Assembly (NCBI GenBank): GCA_934120675.1
Contig: CAKOUU010000001.1
Span: 49,329-113,328 of the forward strand
From: an uncultured Clostridia bacterium
GTDB taxonomy: Bacteria; Bacillota; Clostridia; TANB77; CAG-508
DNA: 64,000 nt
Reading direction: 5' to 3'
This document shows positions 34,197 through 43,959 of the stretch, piece by piece; the first letter of the stretch is position 1, and each line of letters begins with the position of its first letter. A model generated the notes under the pieces. The model had not been told where the DNA came from, did no database searches, and saw only the letters and a list, made by a program, of their open reading frames with translations. The position numbers and the translations under genes are program-made.

Positions 34197-36077
34197 TTAA
34201 TTATTAGCATTCTTATTAACTTGCAAATAAATCAAAAGCACAGAAATATCAGCAGGTGAAACCCCTGAAATTCTAGAAGCCTGTCCAATAGAACGAGGTC
34301 TAAACTTATCAAGTTTTTGTCTAGCTTCCAAGCACAAACCATTAATAGAGCTATAATCAATATCTTCAGGTAATAATTTAGTCTCCATCTTTTTAAACTT
34401 TTCAACTTGTTCTTCTTGCATTTTAATGTAACCCTCATATTTAACCTGAATTTCAACTTCCTCTTTTTCCTGTAAACTCAATTCTGGTCTATCTGGATCA
34501 ATTGAAGCTAATTTATTATAATCAAGTTCCGTTCTTTTTAAAAGTTCATTCATTTTTGTGCCAGTTGTAAGTGGTGATGTTCCACAATTTATCAACAATT
34601 CATTCACTTCTTGAGTTGGTTTTACAATTGTACTCTTTAATCTTGCAATTTCTTTCTCAATATTTGCTTTTTTTGTTAAAAACTTTTGATATCTTTCTTC
34701 AGAAATTAAACCAACTTCATGTCCTATCTCTGTTAATCTTAAATCAGCATTATCTTGTCTTAAAAGTAGCCTATATTCAGCTCTAGAAGTCATCATTCTA
34801 TATGGTTCATTAGTTCCTTTAGTAACGATATCATCAATTAAAACACCTATATAACCCTGTGTTCTGTCTAATATTACAGGTTCTTTACCTTTTATTTTTT
34901 GTGCAGCATTTATTCCTGCAATTAGACCTTGACATGCAGCTTCTTCATATCCAGATGTACCATTAGTTTGTCCAGCCATGAATAGGCCTTCAATTCCTTT
35001 ATATTCTAGTGAAAGTTTTAAATTTGATGGGTCTATACAGTCATATTCAATAGCATATGCAGACCTTGTAAATTCCGCATTTTCTAGCCCAGCTATTGTG
35101 TGATATAAAGCTATTTGAACATCTTCTGGTAAAGACGAACTTAAACCTTGTATATACATCTCATCTGTATCCATTCCAACAGGTTCAACAAAAGCCTGAT
35201 GTCTAGGTTTATCACTAAATCTAACAACTTTATCTTCTATAGATGGACAGTATCTTGGACCTGTTCCCTTTATTTCTCCAGCATATAATGGTGATCTATG
35301 TAAATTATCTCTGATTATTTGATGTGTTTTTTCATTAGTATATGTTAAATAGCAATCCACTTGTTTTAAATCCTTTATTTCGTCTTCAAAAGAAAATGGA
35401 ACTATATTTTCATCACCTTTTTGAACTTCCATTTTACTAAAATCAATACTTCTTTTATTAATTCTGGCAGGTGTACCTGTCTTAAACCTTACTAAATCAA
35501 CACCTATATGTTTTAATGATTCAGATAGCTTATTTGCTGCAGCTACACCGTCAGGTCCGCTTTCTTGTGAAAATTCGCCCATAAATATTTTACCTCTAAG
35601 GTAAGTACCTGTAGCAACTATAACAGCTTTTACACCATATATAGCCCCAACCGCTGTTTCTATCCCTACAACCTTGCCATTTTCAACTTTAATATCCACA
35701 ATTTCTCCCTGTTTTAAAAACAGATTCTCTTGTTTCTCTAAAGTATGTTTCATTTCTGCATGATATTTTTTTCTATCTGCCTGTGCTCTTAAAGAATGAA
35801 CAGCTGGTCCTTTAGATGTATTTAACATTTTAATTTGAATCATAGTTTTGTCTATGTTTTTCCCCATTTCACCCCCAAGTGCATCTATTTCTCTTACTAA
35901 ATGTCCCTTTGAGCTTCCTCCTATATGTGGATTACAAGGCATATTTGCAACCGCCTCTAAACTTATAGAAAACACTAAAGTTTTCATTCCTAATCTTGCT
36001 GCAGCAAGTCCTGCTTCGCAACCTGCATGACCTGCTCCAATAACTGCTACATCGTAGTCTCCTGCGTAATAACTCAT
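34197..36077 (-). CDS. mnmG: tRNA uridine 5-carboxymethylaminomethyl modification enzyme
   Basis: MnmG (GidA) works with MnmE to modify wobble uridine 34 in certain tRNAs. The 626-residue FAD protein begins with VAVIGAGHAGCEAGLAAARLG, and contains MPCNPHIGGSSKGHLVREIDALGG and GTGPRYCPSIEDKV. The C-terminal helical domain ends RISGVSPADISVLLIYL. The length matches the family. The ribosome binding site is AAAGGG, 7 bases before ATG 36077. Confidence 0.97.
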   Translation of the reverse strand: MSYYAGDYDVAVIGAGHAGCEAGLAAARLGMKTLVFSISLEAVANMPCNPHIGGSSKGHLVREIDALGGEMGKNIDKTMIQIKMLNTSKGPAVHSLRAQADRKKYHAEMKHTLEKQENLFLKQGEIVDIKVENGKVVGIETAVGAIYGVKAVIVATGTYLRGKIFMGEFSQESGPDGVAAANKLSESLKHIGVDLVRFKTGTPARINKRSIDFSKMEVQKGDENIVPFSFEDEIKDLKQVDCYLTYTNEKTHQIIRDNLHRSPLYAGEIKGTGPRYCPSIEDKVVRFSDKPRHQAFVEPVGMDTDEMYIQGLSSSLPEDVQIALYHTIAGLENAEFTRSAYAIEYDCIDPSNLKLSLEYKGIEGLFMAGQTNGTSGYEEAACQGLIAGINAAQKIKGKEPVILDRTQGYIGVLIDDIVTKGTNEPYRMMTSRAEYRLLLRQDNADLRLTEIGHEVGLISEERYQKFLTKKANIEKEIARLKSTIVKPTQEVNELLINCGTSPLTTGTKMNELLKRTELDYNKLASIDPDRPELSLQEKEEVEIQVKYEGYIKMQEEQVEKFKKMETKLLPEDIDYSSINGLCLEARQKLDKFRPRSIGQASRISGVSPADISVLLIYLQVNKNANN

Positions 36078-36318
36078 TTTAATACCCTTTCCTTATGAAA
36101 CAGAAATCAGTGTTTTTTTACTTTTAAAAATAACATTTACATTACAGTAAAAGTGCGTTGTGATTTTAAGTTTTAAAACGCCTATGTTTCATATATTTTG
36201 TTTATTTTAGTATATATTTACTTTAAAATCAATTTGTTATTTTTCACCTTAAATAATTATGTTTACTTTGTTCGTTTGTTCGCCACAAAAATTTTGTGAA
36301 ACAATTAGAATTTGTTAG

Positions 36319-36370
36319 TACAGAAAATTTATTAAATAAATTTTCTGTGCAGTATAATTTTAAATATTAA
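36319..36370. repeat. Partial copy of the dispersed inverted-repeat element
   Basis: The core GAAAATTTATTAAATAAATT, followed by TTCTGTGCA, matches the complement of 57325-57365 and 43840-43862. It lies in the 418-base gap between mnmG and mnmE (36078-36495), which has no gene. An imperfect arm ACAAAAATTTTGT (36283-36295) lies nearby. Confidence 0.55.
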
Positions 36371-36495
36371 ATCATTTTTCAAAATTTATTTACGATTATT
36401 TTCGTTTTTAATCATTTTTAGTCCTTTATGTATAAAATTACATATTTAATATATAAAAATCGTTTCATTTTGGATTTTCGTGTCAATTTTTCATA

Positions 36496-37867
36496 CTATT
36501 TACCTAAACAGAATTTAGAAAAAATTTCATTTATAATATCATCTGTTACAAATTCACCTGTAATATTTCCTAAATCTTCCAAAATATTTTTTATAAATAT
36601 AGCAACAATATCTACAGGCATATTTTCTTCTATTGTTTTTCTTGCTTCTTTCACATTTTCTATTGCTTTAGAAATTAAGTTTTTATGTCGTATATTTGTA
36701 ATTATTACATCATTATCCAAATTAATTTCATTTAAACTAAACATTTTTGCAATTAATTCGTATAATTCTTCTAATCCATTCCCCTCTAAAGCAGAAATTT
36801 TTAAAACATTATCTGAAATATTTGTAAATCTTTCATCATTTTCTTTTAAAATACAATTTAAATCTGATTTATTTAATAAAATAATTGATTTTTTATTTTT
36901 TATAATATCCAATATTTCTTTATCTTCTGCTGTTAATTCCTTTGAACTATCAAAAATTGCTATAATCAAATCTGCTTCTTTAGCTATTTCTTTGGACTTT
37001 GCAATTCCAATTTTTTCAACCTCATCTTTTGCATCCCTTATTCCAGCAGTATCTACCAATTTTAAAGGTACACCTTCTATATTAACAAATTCCTCAATAG
37101 TATCCCTTGTAGTTCCCTCATATTCAGTAACAATAGCTCTATCTTCCTTTAATATTGCATTTAATAATGACGATTTTCCTGCATTTGGCTTACCAATTAT
37201 TGCTGTTTTTATACCTTCTTTTATTATTTTTCCATTATCAAAGCTTTTTTCTAATTTTTCAAGTTTCTCTTGAACACTATTAAGCATATTTAAAACTTGA
37301 TTATCCGTAACTTCTTCAACATCATACTCTGGATAATCAATACTTACATCGACATTTACCATTACATCCATAATTTCTTGCTTAATCTCTTTTATTTTTT
37401 TTGATAAAATCCCTTCAAGTTGTTTAATTCCAGTCTTTAGCTCTCTTTCTGACTTGCTATTTATTACATCAATAACAGATTCTGCTTGTAATAAATCTAT
37501 CCTTCCATTTAAAAAAGCTCTTTTTGTAAATTCCCCTGGTTCCGCAAGATTTGCCCCATTTTTTAAACATAATTCTAATATTTTTTTAACTACAATATTT
37601 CCACCATGTGTATTTATTTCACACATATTTTCTGTTGTATAGCTTCTAGGTGCTTTAAAATATGAAACTAAAACTTCGTCTACTATCTCTTCATTTTCAA
37701 CAATATTTCCATATTTTAAAGTATATCCTTTTATATCTTCTATTTTTTCTTGTTTTTTTGGCTTAAATATTTTTTCTAAAACATTAAAACACTCTTTTCC
37801 ACTCATTCTAACAATACCAATTCCACCAACTCCGCGGAGCCGTAGATATTGACGCTATTACACTCAT
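36496..37867 (-). CDS. mnmE: tRNA modification GTPase MnmE, requires a +1 frameshift
   Basis: MnmE is the GTPase partner of MnmG. The reconstructed protein is 456 residues. The N terminus starts MSVIASISTAP at ATG 37867 (AAGGAG upstream). At minus-strand GCT CCG CGG AGT (CGG at 37832-37834) one base must be skipped to read GGA GTT GGT and give GVGGIGIVRMSGKE, the conserved folate-binding start. In the zero frame a stop comes after eight codons. The rest is intact: GKPNAGKSSLLNAIL, EGTTRDTIEE, DTAGIRD, and the C-terminal CLGK with its conserved Cys. Starting at the internal ATG 37806 would remove the conserved N-terminal strand. Because the gene is otherwise intact, decay is unlikely. Confidence 0.88.
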
Positions 37868-38036
37868 TTCTATTTCTCCTTATTTTTTACAATTTTCTAC
37901 ACCATTCTACCACATTATGTTACTTTTTAAAAGCTTTTTTTAATAAAATCCAAAAAAAATCAAAGATAAAATAATACTTTTTTATTATAAAAAGTAAAAT
38001 CTGACCTTTGACCTCTGATTTTATTTATTAAAATAT

Positions 38037-38735
38037 TTATTTTCTTTTTAATTCAACTACAATTCTTCTTCTTGGTTCTTCACCTATGCTTCTTGTCTCT
38101 ACCTTTTCACTATTTTGTAGTTTTGTATGAATTATTTTTCTTTCATATGCTTGCATTGGTTCTAATGTTACTGATTTTCTAGTTTTTATAACTGTTTTTT
38201 CTATCTTTTCAGCTAATTCTTCTAGTGCTTTTTCTCTTTTTGCCTTATATCCCTCTATATCAAGAATAACTCTAACTTTTTGCTCAATTCCTTTATTAGC
38301 AACAGCTGACAATATATTTTGAAACGCATATAATGTTTCTCCCCTATATCCTATTAAAAATCCAATTTCTTGACTTTCTATATCCACATATACAGTAGAT
38401 TTTGAAATTTTAACATTAAATTTTGCATTTTCCTCTGTTTTTTCTAAAAATTCAGTCATAAATTTACTAATGTTATCAATTACAATTTTCTCTTCTTTAT
38501 CGCTTAGTTCAGCCTCTTTTTTTTCTTTTTTAATATGTTCATTGTGATTTTTCTCTTCTTTTATTGTTAATTGAACCTTTACAACTCTTGGAGATAAGAT
38601 ACTAAAAAAACTTCTTTTTTCAGAATTTTCTAGTACTTTTATATCTACCATATTTTTTGAAACTTTTAATCGTTCCAAACCTTTTTCTATTGCTTCATTT
38701 GTAGTTTTACCCTCTGAAATAATACTTTTTTCCAT
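38037..38735 (-). CDS. jag: RNA-binding protein Jag/KhpB
   Basis: The 232-residue protein has an N-terminal Jag domain (MEKSIISEGKTTNEAIEKGL), a KH-II domain (VDIESQEIGFLIGYRGETLYAFQNIL, about residues 120-150) and a C-terminal R3H domain (PMQAYERKIIHTKLQ, ending EEPRRRIVVELKR). Jag/KhpB binds RNA and affects division and membrane insertion. It follows yidC, as in most Firmicutes. The start is ATG 38735, with AAAGGA 9 bases upstream. A weak hairpin (37998-38030) may end transcription. Confidence 0.93.
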   Translation of the reverse strand: MEKSIISEGKTTNEAIEKGLERLKVSKNMVDIKVLENSEKRSFFSILSPRVVKVQLTIKEEKNHNEHIKKEKKEAELSDKEEKIVIDNISKFMTEFLEKTEENAKFNVKISKSTVYVDIESQEIGFLIGYRGETLYAFQNILSAVANKGIEQKVRVILDIEGYKAKREKALEELAEKIEKTVIKTRKSVTLEPMQAYERKIIHTKLQNSEKVETRSIGEEPRRRIVVELKRK

Positions 38736-38772
38736 TTTTAACATTCCTTTCGGTTTGTAATTTTTTATTTTA

Positions 38773-39645
38773 CTAATCTTTTATCATTTTGTTTAAAATT
38801 AATCTCTCACCAATCATTAAAATGTTATTTACTAACCAATATAAAGCAAGTCCTAAAGGAGCTACAAGAGATATTGAAACAGACATAATTGGCATCATCC
38901 ATGACATCATTTTATTAGACTGTGCCATTGCATCTTCCATTTCATTTTTTTCTTCTTCTTTCTTTTCTGTAATATCTATAACATCATCTTTTGATTTTGT
39001 CTTATCTTGCATTGCCGTAGTAATTCTCATTGATATAAATGTTGAAATTATATATAAAATTGGTATTATATAAACTGTCCAATCCCCTAGGTTTTGTTGT
39101 GGTATTTTACCTAAATCTAAACCGAAAAATTGCATATTTAAATTAATTTTGTTTAAATTCTCATCCTCTGGAAATTTATCTTTTAAATAATTAATTTCTC
39201 TAACTATATCAATTTCAGAATATGCTTGGCTTACTGCCATTCCATCATCTTTCATTTGTTGTACATAAGTATCTAATTGATTTTTATCAATTTTTTCCAT
39301 ATATGTTAATGGAAATCTAACCATATAGAAAATTGAAATTAACAAAATAAACTGAACTATAGTACTTAAACAACCACTAAATGGACTCATATTTTCTTTT
39401 TTATATAAATCCATCATTTCTCTATTTAATTTTTCTGGATCATTTTTATATTTAAATTGCAAAATTTTCACTTGTTCTTGAATTTTTGCACTTTTCTTCA
39501 TTGTTTTTTGCTGTTTTATAGACAATGGCAACATTAAAATTTTTATAATTACAGTAAATAATATAATTGCTAAACCATAATTTCCAACAAAATCATTAAT
39601 AATATTTAATAAATATCCAAAAATGTTTGCAAAAAATTGAAACAT
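38773..39645 (-). CDS. yidC: Membrane protein insertase YidC/OxaA
   Basis: YidC inserts membrane proteins alone or with SecYEG. The 290-residue protein has five membrane segments, the positively charged cytoplasmic loop LPLSIKQQKTMKKSAKIQEQVKILQ, and SPFSGCLSTIVQFILLISIFY. It lacks the lipoprotein Cys found in Bacillus SpoIIIJ. A loop with many Lys/Glu (about 225-245) precedes the last two segments. AGGAGG precedes ATG 39645. Confidence 0.93.
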   Translation of the reverse strand: MFQFFANIFGYLLNIINDFVGNYGLAIILFTVIIKILMLPLSIKQQKTMKKSAKIQEQVKILQFKYKNDPEKLNREMMDLYKKENMSPFSGCLSTIVQFILLISIFYMVRFPLTYMEKIDKNQLDTYVQQMKDDGMAVSQAYSEIDIVREINYLKDKFPEDENLNKINLNMQFFGLDLGKIPQQNLGDWTVYIIPILYIISTFISMRITTAMQDKTKSKDDVIDITEKKEEEKNEMEDAMAQSNKMMSWMMPIMSVSISLVAPLGLALYWLVNNILMIGERLILNKMIKD

Positions 39646-39660
39646 TTATATTCCTCCTAC

Positions 39661-39879
39661 TCATTTCAGTGGATCATATCCTCCTTTTGAAAAAGGATTA
39701 CATCTTAAAACTCTATATATGCCTAAAATTAAACCTTTTAAAGCTCCATATTTCTCAATCGCTTGCCTTGTGTATTCAGAGCATGTAGGATAAAATTTAC
39801 ACTTTATATTTTTACTTTCTAACCATAAAGAAATATTTTTTTTATAAAAATCTATTAATTTCAATAAAATTTTTTTCAT
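39661..39879 (-). CDS. yidD: Membrane protein insertion efficiency factor YidD
   Basis: This 72-residue protein has the signature FYPTCSEYTRQAIEKYG and the conserved ending RCNPFSKGGYDPL. YidD assists YidC-dependent insertion. It lies 2 bases after rnpA and 15 bases before yidC. Confidence 0.95.
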   Translation of the reverse strand: MKKILLKLIDFYKKNISLWLESKNIKCKFYPTCSEYTRQAIEKYGALKGLILGIYRVLRCNPFSKGGYDPLK

Positions 39880-39881
39880 TC

Positions 39882-40232
39882 TTATATCCCTTTATTCTTT
39901 ATATCTGCTTTGTCAAAAATAAAATTCATATCATTTTTTACATTTTCAAAAGTTGCATTTCTAACATCTACACCTTTTTTCCACAAAAAAACTATACTTT
40001 TTCCACTTTTAATTTCCGGCTCTAAAATCTTATAATTTTCTCTAATTAGCCTTTTTATGTGATTTCTTTTAACTGCTTTTGCAGTTTTTACACTTATAGC
40101 TAGTCCTAAAAAATTATAATTTTTGTTATTTTCTTTTATGAAAGCCTCAATATTTTTACCTGAAAAATATTTTCCCTTTGACAAAACTTTTCTAAATTCA
40201 TAATTTTTTTTTAACATTTTTGTTTTTTTCAT
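39882..40232 (-). CDS. rnpA: Ribonuclease P protein component
   Basis: This 116-residue basic protein binds the RNase P RNA for tRNA 5' maturation. The RNR motif lies in AVKRNHIKRLIREN (about residues 54-67), and the first strand FLGLAISVKTAKAVKRN is typical. AAGGGAAG precedes ATG 40232. It is downstream of rpmH in the conserved order. Confidence 0.95.
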   Translation of the reverse strand: MKKTKMLKKNYEFRKVLSKGKYFSGKNIEAFIKENNKNYNFLGLAISVKTAKAVKRNHIKRLIRENYKILEPEIKSGKSIVFLWKKGVDVRNATFENVKNDMNFIFDKADIKNKGI

Positions 40233-40378
40233 TATTTTTCTTCCCTTCTACTGGTAGAATTCAATGAAAAAAAATCATTTTAAGTTTTTTAATTATATTT
40301 AAAAGGCAAGAATAATTTTTAATAAACTTGCCCCACTAAGTATATAAATCACTTTATAATCTAGTAACAATATAATAT

Positions 40379-40513
40379 TTAAGCACTTAATTTTTTTCTA
40401 CCTTTAGCTCTTCTTGCTTTTAAAACGTTTCTTCCTGCTCTTGTTTTCATTCTTTTCATAAATCCGTGTTCTTTTTTTTCTTGTCTTGTTTTTGGTTGAA
40501 ATGTTCTTTTCAT
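40379..40513 (-). CDS. rpmH: 50S ribosomal protein L34
   Basis: The 44-residue frame reads MKRTFQPKTRQEKKEHGFMK, then RMKTRAGRNVLKARRAKGRK and KLSA, a complete L34. AGGAGG lies 8 bases before ATG 40513. It has the expected position between oriC/dnaA and rnpA. Confidence 0.97.
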   Translation of the reverse strand: MKRTFQPKTRQEKKEHGFMKRMKTRAGRNVLKARRAKGRKKLSA

Positions 40514-40707
40514 TTATAGCACCTCCTAATTAGCTTTGTTATTATCAAATTCCATTTCTGGAAATTTATACAAAATATCAAGTATATCGATTATACAGTA
40601 CTAATTTATGTTTTGTCAAGGGTTTTTTAAAAAAAGTAAAAAAGAACTATGTAAACTTTTATAGCTTTTTTATCAGATTTTTGTAATATTTTTGTAACAT
40701 AATTGAA

Positions 40708-40918
40708 TTATCCACAGTTTTTTAACAGATTTTCCACAATTAAAAATTTTTTTCCACAATTCTATTGACTTATTTATATTTTTTTTGTTATTATATGAAT
40801 TACAAAAAAAACAAGCTTTTTTATTGAAACATCAACAAAAATATTGTTCGTATTTTTTTGTGTTTTTTTACTAAAATATTACAAACTTATCAACAGTTGT
40901 GGATAACTATGTGGATAA
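40708..40918. other. oriC, left DnaA-box cluster
   Basis: The rpmH-dnaA gap (40514-40942) contains DnaA boxes TTATCCACA (40708-40716), TTATCAACA (40887-40895), TGTGGATAA (40898-40906) and TGTGGATAA (40910-40918), plus several TTTCCACAA near-matches (about 40731-40760). The last box is close to the dnaA ribosome binding site, so DnaA probably represses its own gene. The gap contains no further gene. Confidence 0.85.
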
Positions 40919-40942
40919 GTTTTGTTAGAAAGGATGAATAAA

Positions 40943-42295
40943 ATGACTGTAGACAAAGATGAACTTTTAGGCAAATTAAAAGAATTACTAAAAGATGAAG
41001 TTTCAACAATATCTTATGATACCTGGATTGCTCCTCTTGGTATTGACAGTATAAATGATGATAATATTGTTTTTACAGCTACATCTGATTTTCAAAAAGA
41101 TTTTATCGAAAACAAATTTAATAGTCTTATTTTTAACACCTTAAGATATATCACAAATAGAGAATGGACTTTTTCTGTAATTGATATTTCTAGTAACGAA
41201 TCGTCAGACGCATCTATAATTACAAATAAGAATTCAAATGTATCAGATACCGAACTAGAAAATAATCATCAAACATTAAATCCAAAATATACTTTTGAAA
41301 CTTTCGTTGTTGGTAATAATAACAGATTTGCACACGCAGCAGCATTAGCAGTAGGAAAAGAACCTGGAAAATCATATAATCCTTTATTTTTATATGGTGG
41401 CGTTGGTTTAGGAAAAACTCACTTAATGCAAGCTATTGGTAACAGAATATTAGAGGATAATCCAAAATCTAATGTTTTATATGTTACTTCAGAAAAATTT
41501 ACAAATCAACTTATAAATGCCATCAAAGACAGCAAAACAGAAATTTTTAGAAATAAGTACAGAAATATTGATGTTTTACTAATCGATGATATACAATTTA
41601 TAGCCGGTAAAGACAGAATACAAGAAGAATTCTTCCATACCTTCAATACTTTAAGGGAAAATGGAAAACAAATTATATTATCTAGTGATAAACCACCTAG
41701 AGATATTGAATTTCTAGAAGATAGATTAAAATCAAGATTTGAATGGGGACTATTAGCTGATATTTCTTGTCCAGATTATGAAACACGTTTAGCAATATTA
41801 AGAAAAAAAGCTCAAGATGAAAACATTGTAATAGATGATTCTATTTTATCAGATATCGCTACAAAAATTGATTCAAATATCAGGGAACTAGAAGGTGTAT
41901 TTAATAAAATAGTTGCAAGAGCATCATTAACACATAGTCCAATAACAATTGAACTTGCAGAAAATATAATAAATGAATTTAAATACGAAAGTCAAAAAGT
42001 AATATCATGTGACTTTATAAAAGAAACAGTATCAAAATATTTTAGCATAGATAAAGATGATTTAGCTGGAAGTAAAAGATCAAATGATATAGCTTTTCCA
42101 AGACAAATTGCTATGTATTTATGCAGAGAAATTGCTAATATGTCTTTTCCACAAATAGGTGTAGAGTTTGGTAATAGAGACCATTCAACAGTAATGCACG
42201 GTTACAATAAAATTGCAAAAGAAATAAAAGAAAAAAATAATACTAAGCTAATTGTGGAAAGTGTGAAAAACATAATTACGGATGAAAAAAAATAG
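40943..42295 (+). CDS. dnaA: Chromosomal replication initiator DnaA
   Basis: DnaA binds DnaA boxes and opens oriC. The 450-residue protein has an N-terminal DnaB/SirA-interaction domain, a variable linker (about 75-110, Asn/Ser-rich), the AAA+ domain with Walker A GGVGLGKTHLMQAIGN and Walker B VLLIDDIQFIAGK, and domain IV with the signature FPQIGVEFGNRDHSTVMHGYNK. The start ATG 40943 follows AAAGG; a longer TTG frame from 40922 includes the ribosome binding site and is rejected. Confidence 0.97.
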   Translation: MTVDKDELLGKLKELLKDEVSTISYDTWIAPLGIDSINDDNIVFTATSDFQKDFIENKFNSLIFNTLRYITNREWTFSVIDISSNESSDASIITNKNSNVSDTELENNHQTLNPKYTFETFVVGNNNRFAHAAALAVGKEPGKSYNPLFLYGGVGLGKTHLMQAIGNRILEDNPKSNVLYVTSEKFTNQLINAIKDSKTEIFRNKYRNIDVLLIDDIQFIAGKDRIQEEFFHTFNTLRENGKQIILSSDKPPRDIEFLEDRLKSRFEWGLLADISCPDYETRLAILRKKAQDENIVIDDSILSDIATKIDSNIRELEGVFNKIVARASLTHSPITIELAENIINEFKYESQKVISCDFIKETVSKYFSIDKDDLAGSKRSNDIAFPRQIAMYLCREIANMSFPQIGVEFGNRDHSTVMHGYNKIAKEIKEKNNTKLIVESVKNIITDEKK

Positions 42296-42422
42296 TATAT
42301 TTCAACAAAAAAGGTAGTATTTTGAAATCTGTGTTTGTAAAAATAATTGTTTGTGCAAACAAATTCCAAATTCTTCTTACGGAAGCAATACATTTGATAT
42401 CCACAGGTACCTGTGTAAAACG

Positions 42423-42584
42423 TGTTGATAAAACTGTGGATAATGTTTTATCCCCAAATAATTTTATATGCTGTGGATAAATTTTGACTTTATCCACCAA
42501 ATTATGCACAGGTTTTTTACTAGGGATATAAACTTTCAACATAGTTTTCCACAGTTTCCACAAGACCTAATACTAATACTACTA
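42423..42584. other. oriC, right DnaA-box cluster and unwinding element
   Basis: In the dnaA-dnaN gap there are TGTTGATAA (42423-42431), TGTGGATAA (42435-42443), TTATCCCCA (42448-42456), TGTGGATAA (42472-42480) and TTATCCACC (42490-42498). Then come two TTTCCACAG-type sites and CTAATACTAATACTACTA (42567-42584). The last resembles the DnaA-trio unwinding element of Bacillus subtilis, followed by an AT-rich tract up to dnaN. This gives a bipartite origin around dnaA, as in Bacillus. The region 42296-42628 holds no gene. Confidence 0.85.
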
Positions 42585-42628
42585 AAAATATTTATTATAA
42601 TAATATATAATTATAGGGAGGACGAAAA

Positions 42629-43747
42629 ATGAAAATAGTATGTTACAAAGACAAAATCTTAAAAGCTATCAATTCCGTAGTTAAAGGAGTAGCTTCTAAA
42701 ACAACAATGCCTATACTAGAAGGTATCTTAATTCAAACAAATGACAATGAAATAAAATTAACAACTTACGATTTAGAAATCGGTATAGAATATGTGATGG
42801 AATGTGATGTAAAAGAACAAGGTAGTACAGTAGTAAATGCAATAATGTTTAGTGAAATAATAAGAAAACTACCAGATACAGAAATTAATTTGACATTAAA
42901 TGATAAAAATTTATTAGAAATTGAATGTGAAGGATCTTTATATAAATTAGCAACAATGAATCCAGAAGAATTTCCTGAACTTCCAAAAATAGAAGTAGAA
43001 AATTCAATAGAAGTAGAACAAAATACTTTAAAAAATATGATTAGAAAAACAATATTTGCAGTAAGCTCTGAAGAAAATAGACCAATTTTCACAGGATGTC
43101 TATTTGAAGTAAAACAAAATAAACTAAATATCGTTGCAGTAGACGGATTTAGATTAGCATTAAGAAGTATATTTTTAAATAAACAAACAAATGACTTTAA
43201 TGCAGTAATACCAGGAAAAACACTAAATGAAGTCAATAAAATTTTATTAGATTCTTTTGAACCTGTTAAAATAGGAGTTTCAAAGAATCAAGCATTATTT
43301 GAAATGGATAATTGTAAAATCGTAACAAGAATTCTTGATGGTGAATTTTTAAATTATAAAAGTGTTATTCCAGAAAACTGGGAAACAAGAATTGAAGTAA
43401 ATAAAAATAATTTACAAAATAGTTTTGAAAGAATTAGCTTAATTTCTGCATCATCTGTAGAAAAGGAGAAAAAATATCCTGTAAAAATAAATGTTGATAT
43501 AGGAAAAGTTATAATTTCTTGTACAAACCAAACAGGAGATGCAAAAGAGGAATTATTTGTTTCTACAGAAGGAAAAAATCTTGAAGCAGGATTTAACCCA
43601 AAATATTTTCTTGATAGCTTAAAGGCTATAGATGACGAAAATGTTTATGTTGAATTTGGAACAAGTATTTCTCCTTGTCTAATAAAATCAACTGAAAATA
43701 AAGATTACGTTTATATGATTTTACCAATTAGACTTAAAGAAGATTAA
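42629..43747 (+). CDS. dnaN: DNA polymerase III beta sliding clamp
   Basis: The 372-residue protein has the three-domain clamp fold: KGVASKTTMPILEGILI near the start, ENRPIFTGCLFEV and VAVDGFRLALR in the middle domain, and the C-terminal YVYMILPIRL that forms the peptide-binding pocket. GGGAGG precedes ATG. A terminator follows, so recF is expressed separately. The small S4-domain gene (yaaA) often found between dnaN and recF is not present. Confidence 0.97.
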   Translation: MKIVCYKDKILKAINSVVKGVASKTTMPILEGILIQTNDNEIKLTTYDLEIGIEYVMECDVKEQGSTVVNAIMFSEIIRKLPDTEINLTLNDKNLLEIECEGSLYKLATMNPEEFPELPKIEVENSIEVEQNTLKNMIRKTIFAVSSEENRPIFTGCLFEVKQNKLNIVAVDGFRLALRSIFLNKQTNDFNAVIPGKTLNEVNKILLDSFEPVKIGVSKNQALFEMDNCKIVTRILDGEFLNYKSVIPENWETRIEVNKNNLQNSFERISLISASSVEKEKKYPVKINVDIGKVIISCTNQTGDAKEELFVSTEGKNLEAGFNPKYFLDSLKAIDDENVYVEFGTSISPCLIKSTENKDYVYMILPIRLKED

Positions 43748-43758
43748 TAGAGTAAATT

Positions 43759-43786
43759 GAAAAGTAAGATATTTTCTTACTTTTTA
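43759..43786 (+). terminator. Terminator after dnaN
   Basis: AAAAGTAAGA and TCTTACTTTT form a stem around a short TATTT loop, followed by a T-run. Confidence 0.8.
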
Positions 43787-43795
43787 ATATTTTTT

Positions 43796-43869
43796 TTATA
43801 TATTAAGAAAGTTATGCAACTTTTCTAATATATAAAATTACATTGCACAGAAAATTTATTTATAATATG
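43796..43869. repeat. Copy of the dispersed inverted-repeat element
   Basis: This copy matches 57286-57357 over more than 60 bases: the hairpin with arms around GTTATGCAAC, then ATATAAAATTACATTGCACAG and AAAATTTATTT. The arms carry an A where the 57-kb copy has G, so one pairing is weaker. It follows the dnaN terminator. Confidence 0.75.
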
Positions 43870-43959
43870 TTGGAACCAAAATAAAAAAAGTTTTCCACAA
43901 ATTATTAATTGATTGTGGAAAAGTTATAAAAATTATTATTATTTATTTGAAATTATAAA

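Noticed and set aside
36428..37273. 281-codon open frame opposite mnmE
   Set aside because: It is the antisense shadow of the conserved MnmE GTPase region.
31623..37867. parS sites near parAB
   Set aside because: I looked for the palindrome TGTTTCACGTGAAACA and close variants; only half-sites such as GTGAAACA (near 36295) were found.
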